In this document: one piece after another, positions 27,023-35,002 of the stretch | Numbering within the stretch: position 1 is the first letter of the stretch | How the letters are laid out: every line of letters starts with the position of its first letter | Source of the DNA: Flexithrix dorotheae DSM 6795 | Lineage (GTDB): Bacteria; Bacteroidota; Bacteroidia; Cytophagales; Flammeovirgaceae | Direction: 5' to 3' | NCBI RefSeq assembly: GCF_000379765.1 | Contig: NZ_KB903430.1 | Location: 220,945-284,944 of the forward strand | DNA length: 64,000 nucleotides | Made by a program: the position numbers and the translations under genes | The notes under the pieces: generated by a model | The model's input: only the letters and a program-made list of their open reading frames with translations | What the model was told of the DNA's origin: nothing | The model's database searches: none

Positions 27023-27125
27023 TTATTTGTTCATTATAATTAAAAGATCATCATTAAAACGAACAAGTCTTTTTCACTTACATGAATTTAGAAAATAAAA
27101 CCAACTAAATTAAGATTGCCCAACC

Positions 27126-28001
27126 CTAAGCAAGAGCTTCAGCCTGCACATTTTGCTTATTTCCAATGCCAATAGGAATAAGAGCCGTGCCATACATAAT
27201 AAGACTATAAACTGCTGCGGCAATAGCCAAATCAGACCGGCCCAGTGAAACCACTGCAACATGAATGGCTAACGTTCCATTTTGGTTTCCGGATTCTATA
27301 CAAATCGTTAGAGCCTGCCTAAAGCTCAAACCAAATATTTTTGCCGTAATAAATCCTACCAGCATAGTGGCTATATTTAAGCTCAGGGCAATGATTAAGG
27401 CACTTTCAAAATAGGCAGGGAGATTATCCTTTTCTTTAATGGTAATCCCAATGATAACCAAAACGAGCACAATTGCACTGGCAATTCGCACTGGTTTTTC
27501 CATTTTGAGGGCAAAATTATTGGAGTATTTTTTCACTGCCATTCCTATAGCCAAAGGAATCGCAATTACTACCACAAGAGATCCGGCAATTTTTCCGATT
27601 GGAGCATCCACTATTGTACCTTCCCCTCCCATAAATTCTGTTAAACCGAAGCTCACAATTAAAGGGATGGTGACAATGGTAATCAGGCTGTTTACTGCTG
27701 TAAGGGTAACTGAAAGTGCGGTATCCCCTTTGGCCAGGAGTGTCAATAAATTGGAGGTTGGTCCACCCGGACAAGCGGAAAGAATCATTATCCCAACTGC
27801 GATATTGGGGCTGACCTCTAGCAAATTTAAAAGCACATAAGCGATAATTGGTAATAAAATGATTTGATTTAAAAATCCGGCAAAAACAGCCAGCGGGAAT
27901 TTCAGCACTCTCTTAAAATCATTAATAGTAAGAGAAAGTCCCATCCCGGTCATGATAATAAAAAGGGCAATGACAAGAATTGCCGTAGATAAGCTATCCA
28001 T
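27126..28001 (-). CDS. Bile acid:sodium symporter family transporter (BASS)
   Basis: The 291-residue, roughly ten-segment membrane protein belongs to the BASS/SBF family. The ATG at 28001 (MDSLSTAILVIALFIIMTGM) is preferred. A longer in-frame reading exists only because the 14-bp repeats upstream contain ATGs in an open frame. Family features are GLSLTINDFKRVLKFPLAVF, ILSACPGGPTSNLLTLLAKG near 105-125 (the CPGG(P/A)xSN motif) and ESGNQNGTLAIHVAVV near 250 (the E-x-G-x-Q-N sodium-site motif). It probably imports an organic anion with Na+; the substrate is unknown. Its upstream region carries the minisatellite and the dispersed repeat described separately. Confidence 0.9.
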   Translation of the reverse strand: MDSLSTAILVIALFIIMTGMGLSLTINDFKRVLKFPLAVFAGFLNQIILLPIIAYVLLNLLEVSPNIAVGIMILSACPGGPTSNLLTLLAKGDTALSVTLTAVNSLITIVTIPLIVSFGLTEFMGGEGTIVDAPIGKIAGSLVVVIAIPLAIGMAVKKYSNNFALKMEKPVRIASAIVLVLVIIGITIKEKDNLPAYFESALIIALSLNIATMLVGFITAKIFGLSFRQALTICIESGNQNGTLAIHVAVVSLGRSDLAIAAAVYSLIMYGTALIPIGIGNKQNVQAEALA

Positions 28002-28047
28002 AAGGTAAAAGTTTGAGGTGTCAGAAACCTTAAATATAGCAAGAGAT

Positions 28048-28239
28048 TTCTTAAGCACCCGTGCTCCACACCGGGTACTCCATACCGGGTACTCCATACC
28101 GGGTACTCCATACCGGGTACTCCATACCGGGTACTCCATACCGGGTACTCCATACCGGGTACTATTATTTCAGAGAAATTGTAATCTCTCTATCAGTCTT
28201 TTATGGCAAAATAATACACGATTAATTTTGAATTACTAC
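28048..28239. repeat. Dispersed intergenic repeat, copy 1 (with tandem expansion)
   Basis: The stretch from TTCTTAAGCACCCGTGCTCC to GAATTACTAC is nearly identical to 35861-35967. Shared blocks are CACACCGGGTAC, CTATCAGT, TTTTATGGCAAAATAATACA and ATTAATTTTGAATTACTA. This copy is longer because the CCGGGTAC block has been expanded into 14-bp tandem repeats. It contains no gene. Probably a small non-coding mobile or REP-type element. Confidence 0.8.
28071..28164. repeat. 14-bp minisatellite upstream of the symporter gene
   Basis: Unit CCGGGTACTCCATA is repeated six times perfectly (28071-28154), followed by ten bases of a seventh copy and preceded by a degenerate copy (28059-28070). On the minus strand each unit contains an ATG, and since 14 is not a multiple of three, the ATGs cycle through the three frames. 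Perfect identity suggests recent or ongoing slippage. Confidence 0.95.
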
Positions 28240-28265
28240 TTATAAAGGTATGAAGTAAACAAAAA

Positions 28266-28293
28266 TGGGTTGGATACATGAACACCCAACCCC
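28266..28293 (-). terminator. Terminator for the GH97 gene
   Basis: GGGTTGG (28267-28273) pairs with CCAACCC (28286-28292), and on the minus strand the stem is followed by ATTTTTGTTT. It lies 113 bases beyond the GH97 stop codon. Confidence 0.65.
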
Positions 28294-28405
28294 CTATATT
28301 TTTCAGGTTACACTTTTTCGAAAATGCTACTTAATCATAATCTATTTTAAACCCAGATAAAGCATTTAGGTCCGTGTCACCTTCTATAATTTTTATTTGC
28401 ATTAA

Positions 28406-30316
28406 TTATTCTACCTCCACTATTCTGATAGCCATGCCACCACTGGGTTTAAGGTCCATTTTTATTTTATCTCCTGTTTTCACTTTTTTCTCTTCAATTT
28501 TGACATGGGTCCTGGTTTTAATTTTTTCTCCTCCATCTTCATACAAGAAAGCCTTATATTTTTTGCCTTCCTCCAGAAAATCAAGAGGAATTTCCAAACT
28601 CCTCCCATCATTATTGGTAATGACACCTACAAACCAGTCCTTTCCACTTTTCCTGGCCATAGCGATATATTGACCAATTTCCCCATCAATTACTTGAGTT
28701 TCATCCCAAACAGTTGGGACATGGTCGAAGAACTCAATCTCAGGTTCTCCCTGATAATCAGCAGGTTTATCATACCAGTAAATCCATTGTAGCGGACTGT
28801 AATAGATTACAGATATAGCCAGCTGATGAGCAGGCGTAGTTTGAATATGCCTTTTCGGATGTCCAAATTCTTCCCTGTAATAATAACAAACCGTATAATC
28901 TCCTGCACCGGCAATGTATCGGGTAAAAGGTAAAATCGTGTTGTGTGTGGCATCCGGCATTTCCTCATTCCCCCGAATTCCTTCCTGCGTCATCAGGTTA
29001 GGGTAGGTTCGACTAAATCCAGTAGGTCGGTAAACATCATGAATATCCACCATTAGTTCATGATCAGCTGCTTTTTTTACCGCTTCATGCAACCATGTGG
29101 TCCATCGATGTGAGCCGGCATGCACGAAACCATATTTTATTCCATCAATTCCCCAGCTCTTATAGAGGGGTAAAATTTCATCAAGCTGCCTTTCCAAAGC
29201 CCTGTGATTCACATAAACCAATACACCTATTCCTTTTGATTTGGCATATTTGATAGCCTTATGCAAATCCAGATCCCGTCTTGGGTTTCTTAAAGAATCA
29301 ACTGTAATGGTAGTGGCATCTTCAGCCACATAATATTCATGGCCATACCAACCCGCATCAAAATGAATGTATTGTAAATTTCTTTCCACAGCAAAGTCGA
29401 CACAGGCTTTCGCTCCGGCATCAGATAAAGTAACTTCCCTGATCACCTTTCCCGGTCTAATCCAAGAAGTATTTTCAATTTTTGAGGGAGGATTCAGATT
29501 GAGAATAATATCATTGTTTTCAATTAAATCACCTGGATTTTCGGCCACCATTACTACCCGCCATGGTGTGGTAAATGGAGGGCCTTCAGTTACTCCTCCA
29601 AACAAATTCACCTTTAAGGTATGGGATTTTCCTTCTGCCAGCACCAATCGCATTCGGGAATAATTTACCATTTCTGCTTCAGCCACACAAGCGTATAATC
29701 CATTAGGCAATACAAGTGTAAGCGGTCTTTCACTTTCGTTCTCCCAATCACTTAATGGTAATAATTCGTATTCGCCCTGAGCTCTGTTGGAGAAATACCC
29801 TTTGGTTCCGGGTTCAAAAGCAAATGAAGTCAACTCGTTTTCAATATCAATAATATGAGCACTCTTATTTTCCGGATAGTGATACTTAAAGGCTATACCT
29901 TCATTATAAGCCCTCACAAAAACGATGAGTTCTCTTCTGGTCTGGCCTTTCATCCCCAACCGAATAGTCATTTCATTATAGTGATCCCTGACAGTGCTTC
30001 TTTCCCCATAAACGGGTTGCCAGGTGGTATCCTTACTCGATTCCTCTGAATCTATAAACTCCATGTTTTCAGACCAGGCTGGGGTATTCCAGCCATTTCT
30101 GGTCTTGTGTAAAATACCTAACTGGGAAGGTTTTACCACTTCTTTTCCATCATACTGAATGGAATAAAACATTGCCTGCTGCAATCCCTCACTGTTTTTG
30201 ATCTCAAAAGTAAATTCAAGTTTCTGATCAGGAGACTGTAAAACAAGGGGAGTATTTTGGGCAAAAAGTGTATGTGTAATTGAGAAATAAAGGATAATAG
30301 AGATGAAGTATTTCAT
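28406..30316 (-). CDS. Glycoside hydrolase family 97 enzyme
   Basis: The 636-residue periplasmic enzyme has a signal peptide (ends TLFAQ). The N-terminal GH97 beta-sandwich (about 22-280) includes QSPDQKLEFTFEIK. The TIM-barrel catalytic domain (about 285-540) shows YIHFDAGWYGHEY, GIDGIKYGFVHAGSHRW, HDVYRPTGFSRTYPNLMTQE and GIRGNEEMPDATHNTILPFT. A C-terminal all-beta domain has GGMAIRIVEV. GH97 contains alpha-glucosidases (inverting, calcium-dependent, SusB-like) and retaining alpha-galactosidases. The phrase GIKYGFV, not a VDF-type motif, argues for the inverting group, but HDVYRPTG has Asp where I recall Glu in SusB. Substrate specificity therefore stays open. No SusCD pair is adjacent. Confidence 0.9.
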   Translation of the reverse strand: MKYFISIILYFSITHTLFAQNTPLVLQSPDQKLEFTFEIKNSEGLQQAMFYSIQYDGKEVVKPSQLGILHKTRNGWNTPAWSENMEFIDSEESSKDTTWQPVYGERSTVRDHYNEMTIRLGMKGQTRRELIVFVRAYNEGIAFKYHYPENKSAHIIDIENELTSFAFEPGTKGYFSNRAQGEYELLPLSDWENESERPLTLVLPNGLYACVAEAEMVNYSRMRLVLAEGKSHTLKVNLFGGVTEGPPFTTPWRVVMVAENPGDLIENNDIILNLNPPSKIENTSWIRPGKVIREVTLSDAGAKACVDFAVERNLQYIHFDAGWYGHEYYVAEDATTITVDSLRNPRRDLDLHKAIKYAKSKGIGVLVYVNHRALERQLDEILPLYKSWGIDGIKYGFVHAGSHRWTTWLHEAVKKAADHELMVDIHDVYRPTGFSRTYPNLMTQEGIRGNEEMPDATHNTILPFTRYIAGAGDYTVCYYYREEFGHPKRHIQTTPAHQLAISVIYYSPLQWIYWYDKPADYQGEPEIEFFDHVPTVWDETQVIDGEIGQYIAMARKSGKDWFVGVITNNDGRSLEIPLDFLEEGKKYKAFLYEDGGEKIKTRTHVKIEEKKVKTGDKIKMDLKPSGGMAIRIVEVE

Positions 30317-30451
30317 TAGTAATCAATCATTAGTAGTCAATTATTTTTTAGGAAAACTAATGAAATACTAAAGGATTATCAATTTTCAGATAGTATTTTA
30401 AAGGAAAACGATTGCCATCAATTTTGATTTCATGACTAAAAAACCAACAAA

Positions 30452-30481
30452 AAAGGGAAGGCCTAAATAGGTATTCCCTTT
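30452..30481 (-). terminator. Terminator for the DUF2911 gene
   Basis: AAAGGGAA (30452-30459) pairs with TTCCCTTT (30474-30481) around a 14-base loop; on the minus strand the stem is followed by TTTTTTG. It lies 30 bases beyond the DUF2911 stop. Confidence 0.75.
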
Positions 30482-30510
30482 CCTGAAAAATTTCTAAACT
30501 TACAAAAGCC

Positions 30511-31365
30511 TTACAATTGCTTCTTCCACTCTTCGATATTATTTCTGTTAAGCCTTACATAATCCATATTTCCAGCAGCTTCAGCAGCTTCCATGCTTTT
30601 CTCTGCAGTTTGGATAGCAGCTTTGTATTCTTTTTTACCTGCCAGAATACTCGATTTCAATCTGTACACCCAGTAAGGTTTAGGATCCAGTTCCAATGAT
30701 TGATTTACCCACTCTAAAGCCTGGTCCAAATCCCGGTCGGTTTGTAAATAATATGCTGCAGCCTGATAATATGAACCCGCATTCAATGCATCAGGATTTT
30801 TCATAGTGGCTTCAATTTGGGCCATCACCTTGCTGTCTACCTCCATTTCTATTTTTAGAGGAACAGACACATTTTCCCATTTAAGAGACATTATAGTACT
30901 GTTATCAGTGAAATCACTGAAATCAATGGTAAAAGTTTCCACTGATTCCGCTAAAGTTTCTGCTTTTGCACTCAATCGTAGAACATCTTTCTTTTTATCG
31001 TATACAGTCCCCCACCCCTCAAAACTATTAAGAATAATGGTCCATTCTTCTTCTCCGGGAATTGTATAAATTGAATATTTACCTGCTTTCACATTTTCGC
31101 CAGCAAAAGTAACATCATCTTTAAAGGTAATGGCTGTGGCTCCATTTGCCCCTGTCCTCCAAACAGCACCATACTGAACCAGGTCACCAAAAATTTCCCT
31201 TCCCTTTTTCCCGGGGCGATGATACTCCAATGTAATTTCGGAAAGTCCAAAAGCCTGGGTAATTGTAGTTTTTGGGCTTGCTGCAGGAGCCTGGATTTGG
31301 CTAAAACCTACCGATACAAATAAAGCCATCACATTAATCAGGCAAAAAGAAATAAACTGTTTCAT
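30511..31365 (-). CDS. DUF2911 domain protein with TPR-like C-terminus
   Basis: The 284-residue exported protein has a signal peptide ending near VGFSQ. The DUF2911 domain (about 35-180) is recognised by ITLEYHRPGKKGREIFG, GAVWRTGANGATAITFKDDV and GKYSIYTIPGEEEWTIILN, a common Bacteroidota family of unknown function. A helical region of two TPR-like units follows (about 190-280, AGSYYQAAAYYLQTDRDLDQ). Probably periplasmic. It precedes the GH97 gene on the same strand, but a terminator separates them. DUF2911 proteins are often annotated only by domain; no activity is known. Confidence 0.88.
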   Translation of the reverse strand: MKQFISFCLINVMALFVSVGFSQIQAPAASPKTTITQAFGLSEITLEYHRPGKKGREIFGDLVQYGAVWRTGANGATAITFKDDVTFAGENVKAGKYSIYTIPGEEEWTIILNSFEGWGTVYDKKKDVLRLSAKAETLAESVETFTIDFSDFTDNSTIMSLKWENVSVPLKIEMEVDSKVMAQIEATMKNPDALNAGSYYQAAAYYLQTDRDLDQALEWVNQSLELDPKPYWVYRLKSSILAGKKEYKAAIQTAEKSMEAAEAAGNMDYVRLNRNNIEEWKKQL

Positions 31366-31556
31366 TAAAGTTTCAGTGTTTAGTTAAAAAATTTGACAAA
31401 AAAATCATGGTCAAATATCCGATGGAATGAGATGGCATCAAAAAAAAATGAAACAAATAATGGTAAAAGCAACTTCTTATATTTAGCTTAGAGATTATAG
31501 ACCGATTAAAATTATTAATTTAATACTCATATTTTTTAACCTTAAAATTTAACCAA

Positions 31557-32057
31557 ATGGCTTCTATTACATTAAAAGGAAATCCAATAAATACCATAGG
31601 AGATTTGCCCGCAACTGGCACATCAGCTGCAGATTTTACTTTAACCAAAACTGACCTTAGTCCTGCTTCCCTAAAAGATTTTGAAGGAAAAAAGGTGGTG
31701 CTAAATATTTTCCCAAGTGTAGACACAGGCATTTGTGCTGCTTCAGTCAGGAGCTTCAATGAAAAACTTAATTCCCTTGACAACACTGTTGTACTCTGTA
31801 TTTCAAAAGATTTACCATTCGCGCACAACAGATTTTGTGAGGCTGAAGGATTAAAAAATGTAATTCCATTATCTGATTTTAAATCAAGTGAATTTGGTGA
31901 TGCCTATCAGGTCACAATTAAGGATGGTCCCCTGGCAGGATTGTTATCCAGGGCAATTGTGGTAATTGACGAAAATGGCAAAATTGTTTATACTGAGCAG
32001 GTTCCCGAAATTGTACAGGAGCCAGATTATGACAAAGCCGTAAGCGCATTGAGCTAA
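31557..32057 (+). CDS. tpx: Thiol peroxidase
   Basis: The 166-residue atypical 2-Cys peroxiredoxin reduces lipid and hydrogen peroxides using thioredoxin. The peroxidatic Cys lies in SVDTGICAASVRSFNE at about residue 60, and the resolving Cys in NRFCEAEGLKN at about residue 95, at the spacing of E. coli Tpx. The C-terminal PLAGLLSRAIVVIDENGKIV and VPEIVQEPDYDKAVSAL complete the family pattern. Position 58-59 is Gly-Ile where Pro-Val is common; this is a mild variant. Cytosolic, monocistronic, followed by a strong terminator. Confidence 0.95.
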   Translation: MASITLKGNPINTIGDLPATGTSAADFTLTKTDLSPASLKDFEGKKVVLNIFPSVDTGICAASVRSFNEKLNSLDNTVVLCISKDLPFAHNRFCEAEGLKNVIPLSDFKSSEFGDAYQVTIKDGPLAGLLSRAIVVIDENGKIVYTEQVPEIVQEPDYDKAVSALS

Positions 32058-32076
32058 ATTTCGCAAATAATCATTC

Positions 32077-32108
32077 AAAGGTTGCTACTCAAATGGCAAC
32101 CTTTTTTT
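32077..32108 (+). terminator. Terminator after tpx
   Basis: AAAGGTTGC (32077-32085) pairs with GCAACCTTT (32096-32104) and runs directly into seven T, 20 bases after the tpx stop. Confidence 0.88.
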
Positions 32109-32492
32109 GTTTTTAGGCAATTTATTTTTAGAAATGGAGAACTTTTTAGCTAAAACCTGGTGTTAATTAAACACTATTCTTTTGACCCTGCATAACAATA
32201 ATCAACCTATTTTTTATTGGCAACACACCTCAAACAAACAATTTTTTATTTCATAAAAACCAAAATTATCCTTATTTTATTTTTAATAAAATTCAATTGA
32301 AATAAATTAAATTGATAATAAAAAATAAACCAACCAATCAGTTTTTTGTACTTTATAAACTCACTTAATTTTAATATTTTTTTCAATTGTTTACATAATT
32401 TAAACCTTAAACCATAAGGTATCTGAAATTATATTTGGAGTATTAACATTTTATTAATACTTTTACAGATTAACTTTCCAAAAATTACTTCT
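32109..32492. other. AT-rich leader region before a small gene
   Basis: These 384 very AT-rich bases lie between the tpx terminator and an 81-codon gene. I find no open frame with coding character, no repeat, and no exact TAnnTTTG box; TTAATACTTTTACAG just before the gene is the nearest approach to one. The length suggests either a long leader or a lost gene. Confidence 0.4.
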
Positions 32493-32738
32493 ATGTCGAT
32501 GAATAGCACTATTAATTTTGAAGGCCTTTCCCTTATGCAAAAGGGAACAATCGTATTCGGAAAAGGACAATTAATCGGGTCTGAAACAAAAGGTAATTGT
32601 AAGGTTTCATTATTTGATTTAGATGGGCAGTTTTATGAAGTTGTTTATAATAATGACACTCAAAAAGTAATTAAAATTGAACCAATGAATGACTTTAAAA
32701 GAGCCCAGATTTTAATGAAAAATGGTATTTCCGAATAA
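32493..32738 (+). CDS. Small protein of unknown function
   Basis: The 81-residue cytosolic protein (MSMNSTINFEGLSLMQKGTI at its start) has alternating hydrophobic strands (KVSLFDLDGQFYEVVYN) and a helical C-terminus (DFKRAQILMKN). No signal or membrane segment. I do not recognise a family. It appears real: it has an ATG start, balanced composition unlike the AT-rich surroundings, and its own strong terminator. The all-beta N-terminal two thirds could be a small barrel, but this is inference. Confidence 0.75.
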   Translation: MSMNSTINFEGLSLMQKGTIVFGKGQLIGSETKGNCKVSLFDLDGQFYEVVYNNDTQKVIKIEPMNDFKRAQILMKNGISE

Positions 32739-32770
32739 CCCAATCATTAATTTTTGAAAAATATTAATAG

Positions 32771-32799
32771 AAAAGTAACTTGAAAAAGTTACTTTTTTT
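32771..32799 (+). terminator. Terminator after the 81-residue gene
   Basis: AAAAGTAACTT (32771-32781) pairs with AAGTTACTTTT (32786-32796) around a GAAA loop, followed by T-rich sequence, 32 bases after the stop. Confidence 0.85.
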
Positions 32800-32951
32800 A
32801 TTTATGAGGTGTTCCTTTTTTCCTTCGCTGTATTATGAACAATAAAGCAACCTTAAGTACAAGTGCTTTTTAAATATTGAGTTACCACATCTCATTATCA
32901 ATAAATTATGGTAACTGAAATACTTGTTATTTTGCCCAACCACTTACTAAA

Positions 32952-33695
32952 ATGAAAACCACCTTTTTTGTTTTTATCTTTTTTCAATTTCTTATCAATC
33001 CTGGGAGCGACTTTAAAACTGACCAGATGAGGTACCCAAGGGTAAGGGAAGCTTATCGTGATTGTGCAAAAACTATTGAGCAAAACCTGAGTGACAAGGG
33101 CTTTACGATCTCCAATTTCCAGATTTTTATAAGGGCCTTTAAAAGAGAAGGTATTCTGGAAGTATGGGGAAAAAGGAAAGAAGATCAAAAATTTCAATTT
33201 ATTAAAGACTATAAAATCTGTAAAGCATCGGGAGAAGCCGGCCCCAAAAGAAAATCAGGTGATTATCAGGTACCCGAGGGATTTTATTATATTGATCGGT
33301 TTAACCCAAACAGCACTTTTCACCTTTCTCTGGGAATAAATTACCCTAATCAATCTGATAAAATACTTGGAAACCAGGAGAACCCCGGTGGTGACATATT
33401 CATTCATGGCAACTGTGTAACTATTGGTTGTCTTCCCATTACCGATGCGAAAATAAAAGAGCTATATGTAATGGCAGTGGAAGCCAGAAACAATGGGCAA
33501 CAAAAAATTCCTGTACACATTTTCCCCACTATCCTGAATGAACCAGGAATGGAATGGTTGGATGACCAGAATTCTTTTTTCAATTCAAAAATGAACTTCT
33601 GGAATAATCTCCAACCTGCTTTCAAGCATTTTGAAAAAAATAAAACACTTCCAAAAATTAAGGTAAAAAACAATGGGGAATATTTCCTGGATTAG
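32952..33695 (+). CDS. L,D-transpeptidase (YafK-like) family protein
   Basis: The 247-residue exported protein has a hydrophobic N-terminus (residues 1-17). The L,D-transpeptidase catalytic motif GGDIFIHGNCVTIGCLPIT spans residues 147-165; its His near 151 and Cys near 158 form the YkuD/YafK-type active site. KRKSGDYQVPEGFYYIDRFN upstream is the usual substrate-loop phrase of the YafK subgroup. In proteobacteria this subgroup trims or detaches peptidoglycan-bound lipoprotein (DpaA/LdtF); here it probably remodels peptidoglycan cross-links, which is inference. It sits alone, with the gene on either side in the same direction. Confidence 0.9.
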   Translation: MKTTFFVFIFFQFLINPGSDFKTDQMRYPRVREAYRDCAKTIEQNLSDKGFTISNFQIFIRAFKREGILEVWGKRKEDQKFQFIKDYKICKASGEAGPKRKSGDYQVPEGFYYIDRFNPNSTFHLSLGINYPNQSDKILGNQENPGGDIFIHGNCVTIGCLPITDAKIKELYVMAVEARNNGQQKIPVHIFPTILNEPGMEWLDDQNSFFNSKMNFWNNLQPAFKHFEKNKTLPKIKVKNNGEYFLD

Positions 33696-33931
33696 CCCAC
33701 ACCCCTACTGAATTGGAATATTTCGTGGGCAACAGCTATTTAAAACGTATTAATTATTAAATTTGAGCGATTTCACGTAGATGACTATTGTTGATAATTA
33801 TCCCTTTTTGCCTGAATTTTAAGGATTCTTGCAGTAAAATTTTAATGTGGCTCATACCTGATAAATTGAGGCAAAACATTTAACAATAGTCCTGCGACTA
33901 CATACAAACTTATTTTGAAAAATCATTAATA

Positions 33932-34927
33932 ATGAAAAAACAAAGACGAATTTTTTTACAAAATTTAGGTAAATCAACTGCTGCCCTTACCCTTGCCGGG
34001 GGAGCTTCTTCCCTTCTCTGGGGATGTGGACAAAAACAAGGTGGAGCACAGGAGAACGCTCCTTCAGCTGAGGAACAAGAGGAAAGCAACCTGGCTAAAG
34101 CATTGTTTTTCGATATTTCCTTAGCAGAATGGTCGCTACATAAAACACTGTTTGCCAATAAAATGACTAACATGGAATTCCCGGCCAAGGCTAAAAATGA
34201 ATTTGGTATTTCGGCTGTGGAATATGTGAATCAGTTCTTCAAGGATAAGGCTAAAGACATGGAATACCTAAAAGAACTGAAGCAAAGAACTATTGACCTG
34301 GATGTAAATAATGTGCTGATCATGATTGATGGTGAAGGTAATCTGGGAAGTACAGATGCCACAGAAAGAAACACTGCAGTAGAAAACCATTACAAATGGG
34401 TAGAAGCCGCAAAATTTCTGGGCTGTCATTCTATTAGGGTAAATGCAGCCGGTAAAGGTACTGCTGAAGAAGTTGGTGGTGCGGCTGTTGAGGCGCTTGG
34501 CAAACTTTCCACATTTGCCAAAGACCTGGATATAGGGGTAATTGTAGAAAATCATGGAGGATATTCTTCGGATGGTTCGTGGCTGGCCAACGTGATGAAG
34601 CAGGTTAATCTACCAAACTGCGGAACACTTCCCGATTTTGGTAACTTCTGTATTGAAAGAGGAGATAACGGTTGTGCCAATGAATATGACAGATATAAGG
34701 GAGTGGATGAATTAATGCCATTTGCCAAGGGTGTAAGTGCCAAAGCGATGGGTTTTGACGATCAGGGAAATTGTACCGAAACCGACTATTCCAAAATCAT
34801 GAAAATTGTGAAAGATCATGGATACAAAGGGTATGTGGGAATCGAATATTCAGGTCAGGTTCCTGAAGATGAAGGAATTATGCTTACTAAAAAATTACTG
34901 CAAAAAGTTGGTGCTGAGTTAAGCTAA
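33932..34927 (+). CDS. Xylose-isomerase-like TIM-barrel lipoprotein
   Basis: The 331-residue sugar phosphate isomerase/epimerase family protein belongs to the AP endonuclease family 2 fold. The N-terminus mixes a twin-arginine-like start (KKQRRIFLQNLGKSTAALTL) with a lipobox near WGCG, so it is probably exported and lipidated. The barrel runs from about residue 55 and shows AVEYVNQFFKDKAKDMEYLK, CHSIRVNAAGKGT, VIVENHGGYSSDGSWLANVM, LPDFGNFC and YVGIEYSGQVPEDEG. These residues include the Glu, Asp and His positions that bind metal in this fold. Exported copies are common in Bacteroidota and Planctomycetes sugar-degradation contexts. Substrate unknown. A 20-base-pair terminator follows. Confidence 0.87.
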   Translation: MKKQRRIFLQNLGKSTAALTLAGGASSLLWGCGQKQGGAQENAPSAEEQEESNLAKALFFDISLAEWSLHKTLFANKMTNMEFPAKAKNEFGISAVEYVNQFFKDKAKDMEYLKELKQRTIDLDVNNVLIMIDGEGNLGSTDATERNTAVENHYKWVEAAKFLGCHSIRVNAAGKGTAEEVGGAAVEALGKLSTFAKDLDIGVIVENHGGYSSDGSWLANVMKQVNLPNCGTLPDFGNFCIERGDNGCANEYDRYKGVDELMPFAKGVSAKAMGFDDQGNCTETDYSKIMKIVKDHGYKGYVGIEYSGQVPEDEGIMLTKKLLQKVGAELS

Positions 34928-34943
34928 GCTTTTGTTGAAGATA

Positions 34944-34995
34944 AAAGTAGGAGTTTAGAAGCCAGAATTGAATCCGGCTTCTAAACTCCTACTTT
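34944..34995. terminator. Strong 20-bp terminator hairpin
   Basis: Perfect 20-base arms (34944-34963 and 34976-34995) with a 12-base loop, between the convergent isomerase and glycosyltransferase genes. The left arm begins with AAA and the right ends with TTT, giving a bidirectional terminator. The stem is unusually long for a simple terminator. Confidence 0.85.
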
Positions 34996-35002
34996 CAGAA
35001 AA

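Noticed and set aside
28002-28139. N-terminal extension of the symporter reading through the repeat
   Set aside because: It would put a repetitive, non-membrane leader in front of a normal BASS start; ATG 28001 gives the family-typical beginning. The switching possibility is kept as a finding.
28071-28164. Tandem array resembling a CRISPR
   Set aside because: The 14-bp units are directly contiguous with no spacers, and no cas genes are present; it is a minisatellite.
28018-28245. Plus-strand open frame through the minisatellite
   Set aside because: Its length comes from the repeat, which is open in several frames; the rest has no coding character.
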